This document shows, one piece after another, positions 4,159 to 5,054 of a stretch of 5,054 nt of DNA (positions are counted from its first letter, which is position 1; the number at the start of each line of letters is the position of its first letter). The translations under genes were made by a program, and so were the position numbers. This DNA comes from Pseudobdellovibrionaceae bacterium (GTDB lineage Bacteria > Bdellovibrionota > Bdellovibrionia > Bdellovibrionales > JAMPXM01), in NCBI GenBank assembly GCA_913776405.1, contig CAJYOV010000650.1, positions 1 to 5,054 on the forward strand. The letters are read 5' to 3'. Under the pieces are notes generated by a model. The model was not told the DNA's origin and did no database searches. It saw nothing but the letters and a program-made list of their open reading frames with translations.

Positions 4159-5054
4159 ACCTGTACTCTGGGTTCGCTTGAAGCGAGTTGCTGCTCTCGC
4201 TTGCCGACGGATTTTAGAAGCGTTGAGAACAAGAGTGCGAGCAGCACGTAGGTAAGAAAGATGTAAAAGCCAAGTTGGAGGGCTGTGCCGTTCGTTGTGA
4301 GGAACGTGATGTCTTTCGGCACGATGGCTTTCATTTTATCGAATTGAACTTCGACGATTCCGTTGAAGCCGATGTAAGCCATTAAGATTGCGATCACTAA
4401 GACGTCAGCCATCGACCACTTGCCGGTTTTAAACGCGAGCAGATTCACGATGCGACTGTCTCGAGTTTTACGAAAATAGAGATACACGAGAGATGCCACA
4501 ATTTTCAGAACCGGCAAAATGATACTGAAGAGAATGACGAGCACGCCCACAAAGTTCATCTTCGCGTCTGCGTGTTCGATCATAAGTAAGAAGACGTTCA
4601 AGACACTCTTCGATTGGAAGTAAAGCATCTGATCGTAGAAGGCGATCTTCGTGCCTAGAAGCACAAAGCTCATCTCGGCAATCTTGGCTTCCAGGTCAAT
4701 CATGGGAACCGAAACGCCAATTCCCAGCATGACGAGAAGTGACGCACAAAACAGCGTGAAATTATATCTCGACCGATTTGGCGGGATCGCAATCCACACA
4801 AGCATCGCAACCGCAAGTGAGATTAAACCGCCAATGAACTTAGTAAGTTCTTCTCTTCGACCTTCGATCTGAGCTCTCAATTTTGCCGTAGCTTCCTCGA
4901 TCGTCTCTGACTTCGTCTTTTCGAGAACGCGGTCCACTTTCTCCATGTTTTGTTCGACGAAGGTGCGGCGCAAGTAGGTCTTCACCTGCTTGGTCGCCAT
5001 GTCTTTTAGAAGCTTCTCGGTTTCTGGCTTGGTAAATTCACCGATGACAGCGTC
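4155..5054 (-). CDS. PqiA-domain integral membrane protein, 5' end probably outside window
   Basis: This carries a paraquat-inducible protein A domain, an inner-membrane family linked in Gram-negatives to envelope lipid transport with MCE proteins. Numbered from the Met at 5000: a charged helical stretch (1-50), then hydrophobic segments at about 55-72, 80-99, 148-176, 196-213 and 241-263. Family landmarks are LGIGVSVPMIDLEA (92-105), FSIILPVLKIVASLVYLY (158-175) and KTGKWSMADVLVIAILMAYI (191-210), matching the usual FS-ilPllKl and KWSM-DV patterns. It has one PqiA domain and no N-terminal CxxC zinc-ribbon, unlike E. coli PqiA. The frame stays open for 18 codons upstream of that Met to the right edge, with no good ribosome binding site before it, so I treat it as 5'-partial. 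The ATG at 5000 (281 residues) is the alternative start. The tail after the last helix is charged. No MCE-domain (PqiB-type) partner is visible in the window. Confidence 0.82.
   Translation of the reverse strand, partial: DAVIGEFTKPETEKLLKDMATKQVKTYLRRTFVEQNMEKVDRVLEKTKSETIEEATAKLRAQIEGRREELTKFIGGLISLAVAMLVWIAIPPNRSRYNFTLFCASLLVMLGIGVSVPMIDLEAKIAEMSFVLLGTKIAFYDQMLYFQSKSVLNVFLLMIEHADAKMNFVGVLVILFSIILPVLKIVASLVYLYFRKTRDSRIVNLLAFKTGKWSMADVLVIAILMAYIGFNGIVEVQFDKMKAIVPKDITFLTTNGTALQLGFYIFLTYVLLALLFSTLLKSVGKREQQLASSEPRVQV
4174..4202. repeat. Two mutually exclusive short hairpins past the HxlR-2 stop
   Basis: Three arms lie in a row: TCGCTT (4174-4179), AAGCGAG (4181-4187) and CTCGCTT (4196-4202). 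The middle arm can pair with the first (TCGCT/AGCGA with a 3-base loop) or with the third (7-bp perfect stem, 8-base loop). They begin 16 bases past the HxlR-2 stop, inside the 3' coding end of the PqiA-type gene. No T-run follows directly; ATTTTAG comes nine bases later. A 3'-end role for the HxlR-2 transcript is possible but not shown. Confidence 0.4.

Noticed and set aside
4651..4872. Plus-strand open frame opposite the PqiA-type gene
   Set aside because: It is antisense to conserved PqiA membrane segments and has no recognisable features.
1..5054. tRNA, rRNA, CRISPR arrays, insertion sequences or attachment sites
   Set aside because: I saw no cloverleaf-like sequence, regularly spaced repeats, transposase motifs or terminal repeats, and almost all of the window is coding.

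Overview
The window is compact, ordinary-looking Gram-negative bacterial chromosome of roughly balanced base composition. It carries eight protein genes and no RNA genes, insertion sequences or CRISPR arrays that I can see. A chemoreceptor tail and a PqiA-type inner-membrane protein point to a motile, double-membraned bacterium. The codon style and gene mix would fit a Bdellovibrionota or other deltaproteobacteria-like lineage, but that is only a weak guess.

Layout. (1) The C-terminal half of a methyl-accepting chemotaxis receptor enters from the left edge. (2) After a 96-base gap comes a SOUL-family heme-binding-type protein on the + strand. It ends against the stop of a minus-strand HxlR-family regulator, here called HxlR-1. 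(3) HxlR-1 is divergent from a two-gene + operon, a SnoaL/NTF2-like small protein followed by an NmrA-type NAD(P)-binding reductase. The two are joined by a stop/start overlap. (4) A classical short-chain dehydrogenase (SDR) on the minus strand faces that operon's end. It is divergent from a second HxlR-family regulator (HxlR-2, + strand). (5) HxlR-2 overlaps by 4 bases the end of a minus-strand PqiA-domain membrane protein, whose reading frame runs off the right edge.

How it works together. The centre is two similar regulatory modules: an HxlR-type repressor gene divergent from NAD(P)-dependent reductase genes. HxlR-1 keeps the Cys that HxlR/YodB-type quinone and aldehyde sensors use, while HxlR-2 lacks it. 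The HxlR-1/SnoaL gap holds a clear 27-bp dyad, a likely operator. One of its half-sites recurs in the HxlR-2/SDR gap, over the -35 of the best SDR promoter candidate. The inferred theme is detoxification of electrophiles or carbonyls by reductases under paired HxlR control, with possible cross-talk.

I see no wholly new system. The most notable non-coding signals are the operator dyad with its shared half-site, and strong inverted repeats just past the plus-strand stop at all three convergent junctions, each buried in the 3' coding end of the opposing gene.
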